A stretch of DNA of 64,000 nt from Erinaceus europaeus (lineage: Eukaryota > Chordata > Mammalia > Eulipotyphla > Erinaceidae). Both the position numbers and the translations under genes were made by a program. The first letter of the stretch is position 1. Every line of letters starts with the position of its first letter. The notes under the pieces were generated by a model. The model had not been told where the DNA came from. It saw only the letters and a program-made list of their open reading frames with translations, and searched no databases. Positions 49,287-62,548 of this stretch are shown piece by piece. The DNA lies in NCBI RefSeq assembly GCF_950295315.1, contig NC_080181.1, positions 36,175,375-36,239,374 on the forward strand. The letters run 5' to 3'.

Positions 49287-49489
49287 TACCACTTGCACCT
49301 GTGTGCAAAACTATAAACAACACACACCTGGGGGCAATCATGATAAACCACTTGCACCTGTGTGGGAAACTGAAAACAACACACACCTTGGCACACTCAA
49401 GTGAAACCACTTGCAACTGTGTGGAAAGCTAAAATCAACAAACACCTGGGCGGAATCAAGATCAACCAATTGCACCTGTGTGTGAATCT
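49287..49489 (-). repeat. Inverted G-F-E-D cassette, G truncated
   Basis: Read on the - strand this is D, E, F and the first 26 bases of G: AACTATAAACAACACACACC, CTGGGGGCAATCATGA, ACACTCAAGTGAAACC and GGAATCAAGATCAACC are the complements of the left-arm diagnostic sequences. F, E and D together are exactly 3 x 59 bp. The E-D link has AAATCAACAAACACC instead of AAAACAACACACACC. It proves that the order D-E-F-G predates separation of the two arms. Confidence 0.9.
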
Positions 49490-50235
49490 ACAAAAAACGA
49501 AAACCTACGCGCAATCATGACAAACCACTTGCACCTGTGTGCGAATCTTCAAAAAAAAAAAAATAGGCGCAATGAAGACAAACCACTTGCACCTGAGTGC
49601 AATCTAAAAAAAAACAATCGTAGGCGCCATCAATTGAAAACAATTGCTCCTCCGTGCTAATCGAGAAACAGAACACACCTGGGCGCAATCAAGACAAACC
49701 ACTTGCACCTGTGTGCGAATCTTCACAAAAAAAACCTAAGCACAATCAAGACAAACCACTTGCACATGTGTGTGAGTCTACAAAAAAAAAACTTAGACGC
49801 AAACAAGACAAACCACTTGTTCCTATGTGCGAATCTTCAAAAGAAAAAACCTATGCTTAATCAACACAAACCACTTGCACCTGTGTGTGAATCTACAAAA
49901 AAAAAAACTAGGCGCAATCAAGACAAACCACTTGCACCTGTGTGAGAATCTACAAAAAACAAAAAAACTAGCCGCAATCAAGACAAACCACTTGCACCTG
50001 TGTGCGAATCTTCAAAATAAAAACATAAGGCACAATCAACAAAAACCACTTGCACATGTGTGCGAATCTAAAACAAAAAAACCAAGGCGTAATCAAGACA
50101 AACCAATTGCACCTGTGTGTGAATCTAAAAAAAAAAATGCTAGGCGCAATAAAGACAAACCACTTGCACCTGTGGGAGAATCTCCAAAAAAAAAAAAAAA
50201 AAACTAGGCGCAATCAAGACAAACCACTTGCACCT
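49287..50235 (-). repeat. 0.95-kb block, copy 1 (copy 2 is 10.69 kb downstream)
   Basis: The block starts in the inverted cassette and runs through rare monomers (CTCCTCCGTGCTAATCGAG at 49,650; TTGTTCCTATGTGCG at 49,819; ATGCTTAATCAACAC at 49,853). The same series occurs at 59,973-60,925 with only a few base differences (for example GGAAAGCT against GGAAAGAT at 49,425 and 60,111). Copies so alike but 10.7 kb apart suggest a recent large duplication or conversion. Confidence 0.9.
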
Positions 50236-50479
50236 GTGTGCGAATCTAAAAAAAAAAAAAATCCTAGGCGCCATCAAGACAAACCAATTGCACCTGTGTG
50301 CGAATCGAGAAACAACACACACTTGGGCGCAATCAAGAGAAACCACTTGCACCTTTATGCGAATCTTCAAAAAAAAAAAAACCTAGGCGCAATCAAGACA
50401 AACCACTTGCACCTGTGTGCGAATCTTAAAAAAAAACAATCCTAGGCTCCATCAAGACAAACCACTTGCACCTGTGTGC
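50236..50479 (-). repeat. Four to five ordinary inverted monomers
   Basis: These are plain A-tract monomers, including one with GAGAAACAACACACACTTGG (50,308) and one whose tail is reduced so that TGTGCG runs straight into eight A (50,476). No longer-range order was seen apart from resemblance to 56,260-56,360. Confidence 0.75.
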
Positions 50480-51935
50480 GAAAAAAAAGCTCAGCGTAAT
50501 CAGGACAAACCACTTGCACCTGTGTGTGAATCTACAAAAAAAAAACCAAGGCGCAATCAAGACAAACCACTTGCACCTGTGTGCGAATCAACAAAAAAAA
50601 AAAAAAACAAGGCGCAATCAAGACAAACCACTTGCACCTGTGTGCGAATCTACAACAAAAAAACCAAGGCGTAATCAAGAGAAACCAATAGCACCTGTGT
50701 GCTAATTTACAAACAACACAAACCAGGGCGCAATCAAGACAAACCAATTGCACCTGTGTGTGAATCTACAAAAAAAAACCTAGGCGCAATCAAGAAAAAC
50801 CACTTGCACCTGTGTGCGAATCTTCAAAAAAAAAAACCTAGGAGCAATCAAGAAAAACCACTTGCACCTGCGTGCGAATCTTCAAAAAAAAAAAAACTCG
50901 GCACAATCAAGACAAACCAATTGTACCTGTGTACAAATCTAGAAACAACAAACACCTGGGCGCAATCAAGACAAACCCCTTGCACTTCTATGCGAATCTT
51001 CAAAAAAAAATTCTAGGGGCAATCAAGACAAACCACTTACACCTGTGTGTGAACCTACAAAAAAAACAGGCACAAGCAAGACAAACCACTTGCACAAGTG
51101 TGAGAATCTAAAAAAAAAAAAATCCTACTCGCAATCAAGACAAACCACTTGCACCTCTGTGCGAATCTTCAAAAAAAAAAAAAAACCTGACCGTAATCAA
51201 AACAAACCACTTGCACCTGTGTGTGAATCTACAAACAAAAACCAAGGCACAATCAACACAAACCACTTGCACCTGTGTGCGAATCTCCAAAATAAAAAAA
51301 AAACTAGGCGCAATCAAGACAAACCACTTGCACATGTGTACGAATCTACAACAAAAATACCCAAGGCGTAATCAAGAGAAACCAATTGGACCTGTGTGCT
51401 AATCTACAAACAACACAAACCAGGCCACAATCAAGACAAACCAATTGCACCTGTGTGTCAATCTACAAAAAAAAACCTAGGAGCAATCAAGAAAAACCAC
51501 TTGCACCTTTGGGCGAATCTTCAAAAAAAAAAAAACTCGGAACAATCAAGACAAACCACTTACACCTGTGTGCGAATCTAAAAAAAAACAATCTTAGGTG
51601 CCATCAAGACAAACCAATTGTACCTGTGTGCGAATCTAGAAAAAACAAACACCTGGGCTCAATCAAGGCAAACCCCTTGCACTTCTGTGCGAATCTTCAA
51701 AAAAACAATTCTAGGGGCAATCAAGACAAACCACTTACACCTGTGTGTGAATCTACAAAAAAAAACATAGGCAAAAGCAAGACAAACCACTTGCACCTGT
51801 GTGTGAATCTACAAAAAAAAAAACCTAGGCGCAATCAAGAAAAACCACTTGCACCTGTGTGCGAATCTACAAAAGAAAAATCTAGGTGCAATCAAGACAA
51901 ACCACTTGCACCTGTGTGCGAATCTCCAAAAAAAA
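50480..51935 (-). repeat. Block of about 1.45 kb, copy 1 of 4
   Basis: The block is defined by an ordered series of markers on the + strand: GTAATCAGGACAAA, ACCAATAGCACC, CAAACCAGGGCGC, AACTCGGCACAATC, CTAGAAACAACAAACACC, TTCTAGGGGCAATC, ACAAGTGTGAGAATC, CCTGACCGTAATC, CCAATTGGACC, CTCGGAACAATC, CATAGGCAAAAGC and AAAAGAAAAATCTAGG. All occur here in order. Copies 2-4 carry the same series with whole-monomer gains or losses. Confidence 0.88.
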
Positions 51936-52796
51936 AAAAAAAAAACTAGGGGTAATCAAGACAAACCACTTGCACCTGTGTGCGAATCTACAAAAAACAA
52001 AAACCTAGGCGCAATCAAGACAAACCACTTGCACCTGTGTGCGAATCTTCAAAATAAAAACATAAGGCACAATCAACAAAAACCACTTGCACCTGTGTGC
52101 GAATCTAAAACAAAAAAACCAAGGCGTAATCAAGACAAACCAATTGCACCTGTGTGTGAATCTACAAAAAAAAAACCTAGGCGAAATCAAGACAAACCAC
52201 TTGCACCTGTGTGCGAATCTAAAAAAAAAAAAATGCTAGGCGCAATAAGGACAAACCACTTGCACCTGTGTGTGAATCTACCAAAAAAAACCTAGGCGCA
52301 ATCAAGACAAACCACTTGCACCTGTGTGCGAATCTTAAAAAAAAAACAATCCTAGGCTCCATCAAGACAAACCACTTGCACCTGTGTGTGAATCTACAAA
52401 AAAAAAAAAAAACAAGGCGCAATCAAGACAAACCACTTGCACCTGTGTGCGAATCTACAACAAAAAAAAAACCAAGGCGCAATCAAGAGAAACCTATTTC
52501 ACCTGTGTGCGAATCTAAAAACAACACACACCTGGGCGCAATCAAGACAAAACACTTGCACCTGTGTGCGAATCTAAAAAAAAAAAACCTAGGCACAATC
52601 AAGACAAACCACTTGCACCTGTGTGCGAATCTACAACAAAAAAAAAACCAAGGCGCAATCAACAGAAACCTATTTCACCTGTGTGCGAATCTAAAAACAA
52701 CACACACCTGGGCGCAATCAAGACAAAACACTTGCACCTGTGTGCGAATCTAAAAAAAAAAAACCTAGGCACAATCAAGACAAACCACTTGCACCT
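51936..52796 (-). repeat. Inverted monomers with a 176-bp tandem duplication
   Basis: The part 51,940-52,170 is matched at 56,020-56,260. At 52,424-52,775 a three-monomer group (ACAACAAAAAAAAAACCAAGG, AACCTATTTCACC, CTAAAAACAACACACACC) is present twice, 176 bp apart. Differences are minimal (GGCGCAATCAAGAC/GGCACAATCAAGAC; CAAGAGAAACC/CAACAGAAACC), so this duplication looks recent. Confidence 0.85.
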
Positions 52797-54325
52797 CTGT
52801 GCGAATCTTCACAAAAAAAAACCTGAGCATAATCAGGACAAACCACTTGCACCTGTGTGTGAATCTACAAAAAAAAAACCAAGGCGCAATCAAGACAAAC
52901 CACTTGCACCTGTGTGCGAATCTACAAAAAAAAAAAACAAGGCGCAATCAAGACAAACCACTTGCACCTGTGTGCGAATCTACAACAAAAAAACCAAGGC
53001 GTAATCAAGAGAAACCAATAGCACCTGTGTGCTAATCTACAAACAACACAAACCAGGGCGCAATCAAGACAAACCAATTGCACCTGTGTGTGAATCTACA
53101 AAAAAAACCTAGGCGCAATCAAGAAAAACCACTTGCACCTGTGTGCGAATCTTCAAAAAAAAAAAAAACTAGGAGCAATTAAGAAAAAGCACTTGCACCT
53201 GTGTGCGAATCTTCAAAAAAAAAAAAAAAACTCGGCACAATCAAGACAAACCAATTGGACCTGTGTACGAATCTAGAAACAACAAACACCTGGGCGCAAT
53301 CAAGACAAACCCCTTGCACTTCTATGCGAATCTTCAAAAAAAAAATTCTAGGGGCAATCAAGACAAACCACTTACACCTGTGTGTGAACCTACAAAAAAA
53401 AAACTTAGGCACAAGCAAGACAAACCACTTGCACAAGTGTGAGAATCTAAAAAAAAAAAATCCTACGCGCAATCAAGACAAACCACTTGCACCTGTTTGT
53501 GAATCTACAAAAAAAAAAAACCTAGGCGTAATCAAGACAAACCACTTGCACCTCTGTGCGAATCTTCAAAAAAAAAAAACCTGACCGTAATCAAAACAAA
53601 CCACTTGCACCTGTGTGTGAATCTACAAAAAAAAACCAAGGTGCAATCAAGACAAACCCCTTGCACCTGTGTGCGAATCTCCAAAATAAAAAAAAACTAG
53701 GCGCAATCAAGACAAACCACTTGCACATGTGTACGAATCTACAAAAAAAAAACCCAAGGCGTAATCAAGAGAAACCAATTGGACCTGTGTGCTAATCTAC
53801 AAACAACACAAACCTGGCCGCAATCAAGACAAACCAATTGCACCTGTGTTCAATCTACAAAAAAAAACCTAGGAGCAATCAAGAAAAACCACTTGCACCT
53901 GTGGGCGAATCTTCAAAAAAAAAAAACTCGGAACAATCAAGACAAACCACTTACACCTGTGTGCGAATCTAAAAAAAAACAATCTTAGGTGCCATCAAGA
54001 CAAACCAATTGTACCTGTGTGCGAATCTAGAAACAACAAACACCTGGGCGCAATCAAGGCAAACCCCTTGCACTTCTGTGCGAATCTTCAAAAAAAAAAA
54101 TTCTAGGGGCAATCAAGACAAACCACTTACACCTGTGTGTGAATCTACAAAAAAAAACATAGGCAAAAGCAAGACAAACCACTTGCACCTGTATGTGAAT
54201 CTACAAAAAAAAAAAACCTAGGCGCAATCAAGACAAACCACTTGCACCTGTGTGCGAATCTACAAAAGAAAAATCTAGGTGCAATCAAGACAAACCACTT
54301 GCACCTGTGTGCGAATCTCCAAAAA
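52797..54325 (-). repeat. Block of about 1.45 kb, copy 2 of 4
   Basis: All markers of copy 1 recur in order at offsets of about 2,330 to 2,393 bp. Private features: CCTGTGTTCAATCTAC (two bases lost, 53,846) and CAAACCTGGCCGC (53,808). It keeps the two monomers with GGCGTAATC and CCTGACCGTAATC (53,525-53,640) that copy 3 lacks. Confidence 0.88.
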
Positions 54326-54608
54326 AAAAAAAAAAAACCTGAGCGTAATCAAGACAAACCACTTGCACCTGTGTGTGAATCTTCAAAAAAAAAAAATTAG
54401 GCACAATCAAGACAAACCACTTGTACCTGTGTGCGAATCTACAACAAAAAAAAAAAACCAAGGCGCAATCAAGAGAAACCTATTTCACCTGTGTGCGAAT
54501 CTAAAAACAACACACACCTGGGCGCAATCAAGACAAAACACTTGCACCTGTGTGCGAATCTAAAAAAAAAAAAAACCTAGGCACAATCAAGACAAACCAC
54601 TTGCACCT
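54326..54608 (-). repeat. Five inverted monomers between block copies
   Basis: These are A-tract monomers resembling 52,370-52,800, including the AACCTATTTCACC and CTAAAAACAACACACACC pair present once here. Nothing else is visible. Confidence 0.75.
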
Positions 54609-56020
54609 CTGTGCGAATCTTCACAAAAAAAAAACCTGAGCGTAATCAGGACAAAACACTTGCACCTGTGTGTGAATCTACAAAAAAAAACCAAGGGGCA
54701 ATCAAGACAAACCACTTGAACCTGTGTGCGAATCTACAAAAAAAAAAACCAAGGCACAATCAAGACAAACCACTTGCACCTGTGTGCGAATCTACAACAA
54801 AAAAACCAAGGCGTAATCAAGAGAAACCAATAGCACCTGTGTGCTAATCTACAAACAACACAAACCAGGGCGCAATCAAGACAAACCAATGGCACCTGTG
54901 TGTGAATCTACAAAAAAAACCTAGGCGCAATCAAGAAAAACCACTTGCACCTGTGTGCGAATCTTCAAAAATAAAAACCTAGGAGCAATTAAGAAAAACC
55001 ACTTGCACCTGCGTGCGAATCTTCAAAAAAAAAAAAAAACTCGGCACAATCAAGACAAACCAATTCTACCTGTGTACGAATCTAGAAACAACAAACACCT
55101 GGGCGCAATCAAGACAAACCCCTTGCACTTCTATGCGAATCTTCAAAAAAAAAATTCTAGGGGCAATCAAGACAAACCACTTACACCTGTGTGTGAACCT
55201 ACAAAAAAAAACTTAGGCAAGAGCAAGACAAACCACTTGCACAAGTGTGAGAATCTAAAAAAAAAAATCCTACGCGCAATCAAGACAAACCACTTGCACC
55301 TGTGTGTGAATCTACAAAAAAAAAAACCAAGGCGCAATCAAGACAAACCACTTGCACCTGTGTGCGAATCTCCAAAATAAAAAAAAACTAGGCGCAATCA
55401 AGACAAACCACTTGCACATGTGTACGAATCTACAACAAAAAAACCCAAGGCGTAATCAAGAGAAACCAATTGGACCTGTGTGCTAATCTACAAACAACAC
55501 AAACCAGGCCGCAATCAAGACAAACCAATTGCACCTGTGTGTCAATCTACAAAAAAAAACCTAGGAGCAATCAAGAAAAACCACTTGCACCTGTGGGCGA
55601 ATCTTCAAAAAAAAAAACTCGGAACAATCAAGACAAACCACTTACACCTGTGTGCGAATCTAAAAAAAAACAATCTTAGGTGCCATCAAGACAAACCAAT
55701 TGTACCTGTGTGCGAATCTAGAAACAACAAACACCTGGGCGCAATCAAGGCAAACCCCTTGCACTTCTGTGCGAATCTTCAAAAAAAAAATTCTAGGGGC
55801 AATCGAGACAAACCACTTACACCTGTGTGTGAATTTACAAAAAAAAACATAGGCAAAAGCAAGACAAACCACTTGCACCTGTGTGTGAATCTACAAAAAA
55901 AAAACTAGGCGCAATCAAGACAAACCACTTGCACCTGTGTGCGAATCTACAAAAGAAAAATCTAGGTGCAATCAAGACAAACCACTTGCACCTGTGTGCG
56001 AATCTCCAAAAAAAAAAAAA
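54609..56020 (-). repeat. Block of about 1.45 kb, copy 3 of 4
   Basis: The copy is collinear with copy 2 at offset about 1,811 bp up to about 55,310, then 1,688-1,691 bp. The change of about 119 bp equals two monomers lost at about 55,320. Private changes: ACCAATTCTACC (55,066), GGCAAGAGCAAG (55,218). Confidence 0.88.
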
Positions 56021-56351
56021 AAACTAGGGGTAATCAAGACAAACCACTTGCACCTGTGTGCGAATCTACAAAAAACAAAAAAACTAGCCGCAATCAAGAC
56101 AAACCACTTGCACCTGTGTGCGAATCTTCAAAATAAAAACATAAGGCACAATCAACAAAAACCACTTGCACCTGTGTGCGAATCTAAAACAAAAAAACCA
56201 AGGCGTAATCAAGACAAACCAATTGCACCTGTGTGTGAATCTACAAAAAAAAAACCTAGGCGCAATCAAGACAAACCACTTGCACCTGTGTGCGAATCTT
56301 AAAAAAAAAACAATCCTAGGCTCCATCAAGACAAACCACTTGCACCTGTGT
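56021..56351 (-). repeat. Inverted monomers copied from about 51.94-52.2 kb
   Basis: The series CTAGGGGTAATC, CTAGCCGCAATC, AAATAAAAACATAAGGC and CTAAAACAAAAAAACC is shared with 51,945-52,170 and, in part, with 49,960-50,110 and 60,640-60,780. Nothing other than satellite is visible. Confidence 0.78.
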
Positions 56352-58260
56352 GCGAAAAAAAAGCTCAGCGTAATCAAGACAAACCACTTACACCTGTGTG
56401 TGAATCTACAAAAAAAAAACAATGCCGCAATCAAGAAAAACCACTTTACCTGTGTGCGAATCTCCAAAAAAAAAAAAACTAGGCGCAATCAAGACAAACC
56501 ACTTGCACCTGTGTGCGAATCTACAACAAAAAAACCAAGGTGTAAACAAGAGAAACTAATTGCACCTGTGTGCTAATCTACAAACAACACAAACCAGGGC
56601 GCAATCAAGACAAATCAATTGCACCTGTGTGTGAATCTACAAAAAAATCCTAGGAGCAATCAAGACAAACCACTTGCACCTGTGTGCGAATCTTCAAAAA
56701 AAAAAACATAGGCACAATCAAGACAAACCACTTGAACCTGTGTGTGAATCTACAACAAAAAAAAACCAAGGCGCAATCTAGAGAAACCAATTTCACCTGT
56801 GTGCGAATCTACAAACAACACACACCTGGGCGCAAACAAGACAAAACACTTGCACCTGTGTGCGAATCAAAAAAAAAAGAAAAAAAAACCTAGGCACAAT
56901 CAAGACAAACAACTTGCACCTGTGTGAGAATCTAAAAAAAAAATCCTAGGTGCAATCAAGACAAACCATTTGCACCTGGGTGCGAATCTTAAAAAAAAAA
57001 AATCCTAGGCGCCATCAAGACAAACCACTTGCACCTGTGTGCGAAAAAAAAGCTGAGCGTAATCAAGACAAACCACTTACACCTGTGTGTGAATCTACAA
57101 AAAAAAAAAAAAAACTAGGCGCAATCAAGACAAACCACTTGCACCTGTGTGCGAATCTACAACAAAAAAAACAAGGTGTAAAAAAGAGAAACCAATTGCA
57201 CCTGTGTGCTAATCTACAAACCACACAAACCAGGGCGCAATCAAGACAAACCAATTGCACCTGTGTGTGAATCTACAAAAAAAATCCTAGGAGCAATCAA
57301 GACAAACCACTTGCACCTGTGTGCGAATCTTCAAAAAAAAACATAGGCACAATCAAGACAAACCACTTGAACCTGTGTGCGAATCTACAACAAAAAAAAA
57401 CCAAGGCGCAATCTAGAGAAAACAATTTCACCTGTGTGCTAATCTACAAACAACACACACCTGGGCTCAATCAAGACAAAACACTTGCACCTGTGTGCGA
57501 ATCTAAAAAAAAAAAAAAAAACCTAGGCACAATCAAGACAAACCACTTGCACCTGTGTGAGAATCTAAAAAAAAAATCCTAGGCGCAATCAAGACAAACC
57601 ACTTGCACCTGTGTGCGAATCTTAAAAAAAAACAATCCTAGACGCCATCAAGACAAACCACTTGCACCTGTGTGCGAAAAAAAAGCTAAGCGTAATCAAG
57701 ACAAACCACTTACACCTGTGTGTGAATCTACAAAAAAAAAACATGGCACAATCAAGAAAAACCACTTTACTTGTGTGCGAATCTCCAAAAAAAAAAAAAT
57801 TGGCGCAATCAAGAAAAACCACTTGCACCTGTGTGCGAATCTACAACAAAAAAACCAAGGTGTAAACAAGAGAAACCAATTGCACCTGTGTGCTAATCTA
57901 CAAACAACACAAACCAGGGCGCAATCAAGTCAAACCAATTGCACCAGTGTGTGAATCTACAAAAAAAATCCTAGGAGCAATCAAGAAAAACCACTTGCAC
58001 CTGTGTGCGAATCTTCAAAAAAAAAAAAAACATAGGCACAATCAAGACAAACCACTTGAACCTGTGTGCGAATCTACAACAACAAAAAAAACCAAGGCGC
58101 AATCTAGAGAAACCAATTTCACCTGTGTGCGAATCTACAAACAACACACACCTGGGCGCAATCAAGACAAAACACTTGCACCTGTGTGCGAATCTAAAAA
58201 AAAAAAAAAAAAAAAAAAAAACCTAGGCACAATCAAGACAAACCACTTGCACCTGTGTGA
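56352..58260 (-). repeat. Tandem unit of about 0.66 kb, three copies
   Basis: Unit starts are marked by a tail-less monomer, TGTGCG followed by eight A and GCTNAGCGTAATC, at 56,352, 57,041 and 57,673 (689 and 632 bp apart). Each unit also holds GGTGTAAA(C/A)AAGAG, CAGGGCGCAATCAAG, and GGCGCAATCTAGAG followed by AATTTCACCTG. The third copy has an A tract of over 20 bases at about 58,195-58,220. Confidence 0.85.
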
Positions 58261-59972
58261 TAATCTAAAAAAAAAAATCATAGGCGCAATCAAGACAAAC
58301 CACTTGCACCTGTGTGCGAAGTTTCAAAAAAAAATAGGCACAATCAAGACAAACCACTTGCACCTGTGTGTGAATCTTAAAAAAAAAAATCCTAGCCGCC
58401 ATCAAGACAAACCAATTGCAGCTGTGTGCGAATCGAGAAACAACACACAACTGGTCGCAATCAAGATAAACCACTTTCACCTTAGTGCGAATCTTCAAAA
58501 AAAAAACCTAGGCACAATCAAGGCAAACCACTTGCACCTGTGTGTGAATCTACAAAAAAAAAACCTAGGCGCAATCAAGACAAACCACTTGCACCTGTGT
58601 AAGAATCTACAAAAAATAAAATGCTAGGCGCAATCAATTCAAACCACTTGCACCTGTGTGCGAATCTACAACAAAAAAAACTAAGGCGTAATCAAGAGAA
58701 ACCAATTGCACCTGTGTGCTAATCTACAAACAACACAAACCAGGGCGCAATCAAGACAAACCAATTGCACCTGTGTGGCAATCTACAAAAAAAAACGTAG
58801 GCACAATCAAGAAAAACCACTTGAACCTGTGTGCGAATCTTCAAAAAAAAAAACATAGGCACAATCAAGGCAAACCACTTGCACCTGTGTGTGAATCTAC
58901 AAAAATAAAACCTTGGCGCAATCAAGACAAACCACCTGCACCTGTGTGCGAATCTTAAAAAAAAAAAAAAACCTGAGCATAATCAAGACAAACCACTTGC
59001 ACCTGTGTGTGAATCTACAACAAAAAAACCCAAGGCGCAATCAAGAGAAACCTATTTCACCTGTGTGCGAATCTACGCACAACACACACCAGGGCGCAAT
59101 CAAGACAAAACACTTGCACCTGTGTGCGAATCTAAAAAAAAAACCTAGACACAATCAAGACAAACCACTTGCACCTGTGTGCGAATATTCAAAAAAAAAA
59201 AAAACCTGAGCGGAATCAAGGCAAACCACTTGCACTTGTATGAATATACAAAAAAATCCAAGGCTCAATTAAGACAAACCACTTGCACCTGTGTGCGAAT
59301 CTCCAAAAAAAAAAAAAAATAGGCGCAATCAAGACAAACCAATTGCACCTGTGTGCGAATCTACAAAAAAAAACCTAGGCGCAATCAAGACAAACCACAG
59401 GCACCTGTGTGAGAATCTCCAAAAAAAAAAAAAAAAACTAGGCGCAATCAAGACAAACCACTTGCACCTGTGTGCGAAGTTTCAAAAAAAAAAAATAGGT
59501 ACAATCAAGACAAACCACTTGCACCTGTGTGCGAATCTAAAAAAAGATGCTAGGCGCAATAAAGACAAACCACTTGCACCTGTGTGTGAATCTACAAAAA
59601 AAAAACCTAGGCACAATCAAGACAAACCACTTGCACCTGTATGCGAATCTTAAAAAAAAAAATCCTAGGCGACATCAAGACAAACCAATTGCACCTGTGT
59701 GCGAATCGAGAAACAACACACACCTGGGCGCAATCAAGACAAGCCACATGCACCTGTGTGCGAATCTTCAAAAATAAAACCTAGGCACAATCAAGACAAA
59801 CCACTTGCACCTGTGTGTGAATCTACAAAAAAAAACCTAGGCGCAATCAAGACAAACCACTTGCACCTTTGTGAGAATCTTAAAAAAAAAAATCCTAGGA
59901 GCAATCAAGACAAACCACTTGCACCTGTGTGCGAATCTACAAAAAAATAGAATCCTATGCGCAATCAAATCA
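58261..59972 (-). repeat. Inverted satellite with little longer-range order
   Basis: About 29 monomers, most A-tract type, with private variants such as CACTTGTATGAATATACAAA (59,233; shortened head) and CTACGCACAACACACACC (59,083). Short stretches resemble 48,960-49,110 and 49,200-49,260. The block ends in a full-length G monomer (59,941-59,998). Confidence 0.78.
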
Positions 59973-60925
59973 TACCACTTGCACCTGTGTGCAAAACTAT
60001 AAACAACACACACCTGGGGGCAATCATGATAAACCACTTGCACCTGTGTGGGAAACTGAAAACAACACACACCTTGGCACACTCAAGTGAAACCACTTGC
60101 AACTGTGTGGAAAGATAAAATCAACAAACACCTGGGCGGAATCAAGATCAACCAATTGCACCTGTGTGTGAATCTACAAAAAACGAAAACCTACGCGCAA
60201 TCATGACAAACCACTTGCACCTGTGTGCGAATCTTCAAAAAAAAAAAATAGGCGCAATGAAGACAAACCACTTGCACCTGAGTGCAATCTAAAAAAAAAC
60301 AATCGTAGGCGCCATCAATTGAAAACAATTGCTCCTCCGTGCTAATCGAGAAACAGAACACACCTGGGCGCAATCAAGACAAACCACTTGCACCTGTGTG
60401 CGAATCTTCACAAAAAAAACCTAAGCACAATCAAGACAAACCACTTGCACATGTGTGTGAGTCTACAAAAAAAAAACTTAGACGCAAACAAGACAAACCA
60501 CTTGTTCCTATGTGCGAATCTTCAAAAGAAAAAACCTATGCTTAATCAACACAAACCACTTGCACCTGTGTGTGAATCTACAAAAAAAAAAAAAACTAGG
60601 CGCAATCAAGACAAACCACTTGCACCTGTGTGAGAATCTACAAAAAACAAAAAAACTAGCCGCAATCAAGACAAACCACTTGCACCTGTGTGCGAATCTT
60701 CAAAATAAAAACATAAGGCACAATCAACAAAAACCACTTGCACATGTGTGCAAATCTAAAACAAAAAAACCAAGGCGTAATCAAGACAAACCAATTGCAC
60801 CTGTGTGTGAATCTAAAAAAAAAAATGCTAGGCGCAATAAAGACAAACCACTTGCACCTGTGTGAGAATCTCCAAAAAAAAAAAAAAAAAAACTAGGCGC
60901 AATCAAGACAAACCACTTGCACCTG
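59973..60925 (-). repeat. 0.95-kb block, copy 2, with inverted G-F-E-D cassette
   Basis: The block matches 49,287-50,235 at offset 10,686-10,690. Unlike copy 1, the G monomer entering the cassette is complete (from 59,941), so copy 1 appears to be the one that lost about half a monomer at its edge. The cassette F-E-D part ends at 60,175. Confidence 0.9.
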
Positions 60926-62548
60926 TGTGCTAAGTTTCAAAAAAAAATAGGCACAATCAAGACAAACCACTTGCACCTGTGTGCGAATCTAAAAAAAAAA
61001 TGCTAAGCGCAATAAAGACAAACCACTTGCACCTGTGTGCGAATCTACAAAAAAAAAAACCTAGGTGCAATCAAGACAAACCACTTGCACGTGTGTGAGA
61101 ATCTAAAAAAAAAATCCTAGGCGCAATCAAGACAAACCACTTGCACCTGTGTGCGAATCTCCAAAAAAAAAAAAACGAGGGGTAATCAAAACAAACCACT
61201 TGCACCTGTGTGCGAATCTACAAGAAAAAAACCAAGGCGTAATCAAGAGAAACCAATTTCACCTGTGTGCGAATCTACAAACAACACACACCTGGGTGCA
61301 ATCAAGACAAAACACTTGCACCTGTGTGCGAATATAAAAAAAAAAACAAAACCTAGGCACAATCAAGACAAACCACTTGCACCTCTGTGCGAATCTTCAA
61401 AAAAAACCTGAGCATAATCAAGACAAACCACTTGCAACTGTGTGTGAATCTACAAAAAAAAAAACCAAGGAGCAATCAAGAAAAACCACTTGCACCTGTG
61501 TGCGAATCTCCAAAAAAAAAAAAAAAACTAGACGCAATCAAGACAAACCACTTGCACCTGTGTGCGAATCTACAACAAAAAAAACCTAGGAGTAATCAAG
61601 AGAAACCAATTGCACCTGTGTGCTAATATACAAGCAACACAAACCAGGGCGCAATCAAGAAAAACCAATGGCACCTGAGTGTGAATCTACAAAAAAAAAA
61701 CCTAGGCGCAATCAAGACAAACCACTTGCACCTGTGTGCGAATCTTCAAAAAAAAAAACATAGGCACAATCAAGACAAACCAATTGAACCTCTGTGCGAA
61801 TCTACAACAACAAAAACCAAGGCGTAATCTAGAGAAACCAATTTCACCTGTGTGCGAATCTTCAACAACACACACCTGGGCGCAATGAAGACAAACCACT
61901 TTCACCTGTGTGCGAATATAACAAAAAAAATTCTAGGCGCAATCAAGACAAACCAATTGCACCTGTGTGCGAATCTTCAAAAAAAAAAAAAAACCTGAGC
62001 GTAATCAAGACAAACCACTTGCACCTGTGTGTGAATCTACAAAAGAAACCTAGGCGCAATGAAGACAAACAACTTGCACCTGTGTGCGAATCTTCAAAAA
62101 AAAAAAAAAAGCTGAGCGTAATCAAGACAAACGACTTGAACCTGTGTGTGAATCTACAAAAAAAAAAAAACCAAGGCGCAATCAAGACAAACCACTTGCA
62201 CCTGTGTGTGAATCTACAAAAAAAACCTAGGCGCAATCAAGAAAAACCACTTGCACCTGTGTGCGAATCTTCAAAAAAAAAAAACCTAGGAGCAATCAAG
62301 AAAAACCACTTGCACCTGTGTGCGAATCTTCAAAAAAAAAAAAAACTCGGCACAATCAAGACAAACCAATTGTACCTGTGTACGAATCTAGAAACAACAA
62401 ACACCTGGGCGCAATCAAGACAAACCCCTTGCACTTCTATGCGAATCTTCAAAAAAAATTCTAGGGGCAATCAAGACAAACCACTTACACCTGTGTGCGA
62501 ATCTTCAAAAAAAATACATAGGCACAATCAAGACAAACCACTTGCACC
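60926..62548 (-). repeat. Inverted satellite between repeated blocks
   Basis: A-tract monomers with partial resemblance to 56.4-58.5 kb (the GGCGTAATCTAGAG/ACCAATTTCACC pair at 61,820) and to the start of the 1.45-kb block (61,387-61,660, and 62,280-62,500). Short tail-length variants such as CTACAAAAGAAACC (62,038) occur. No gene-like or unique sequence is seen. Confidence 0.78.
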
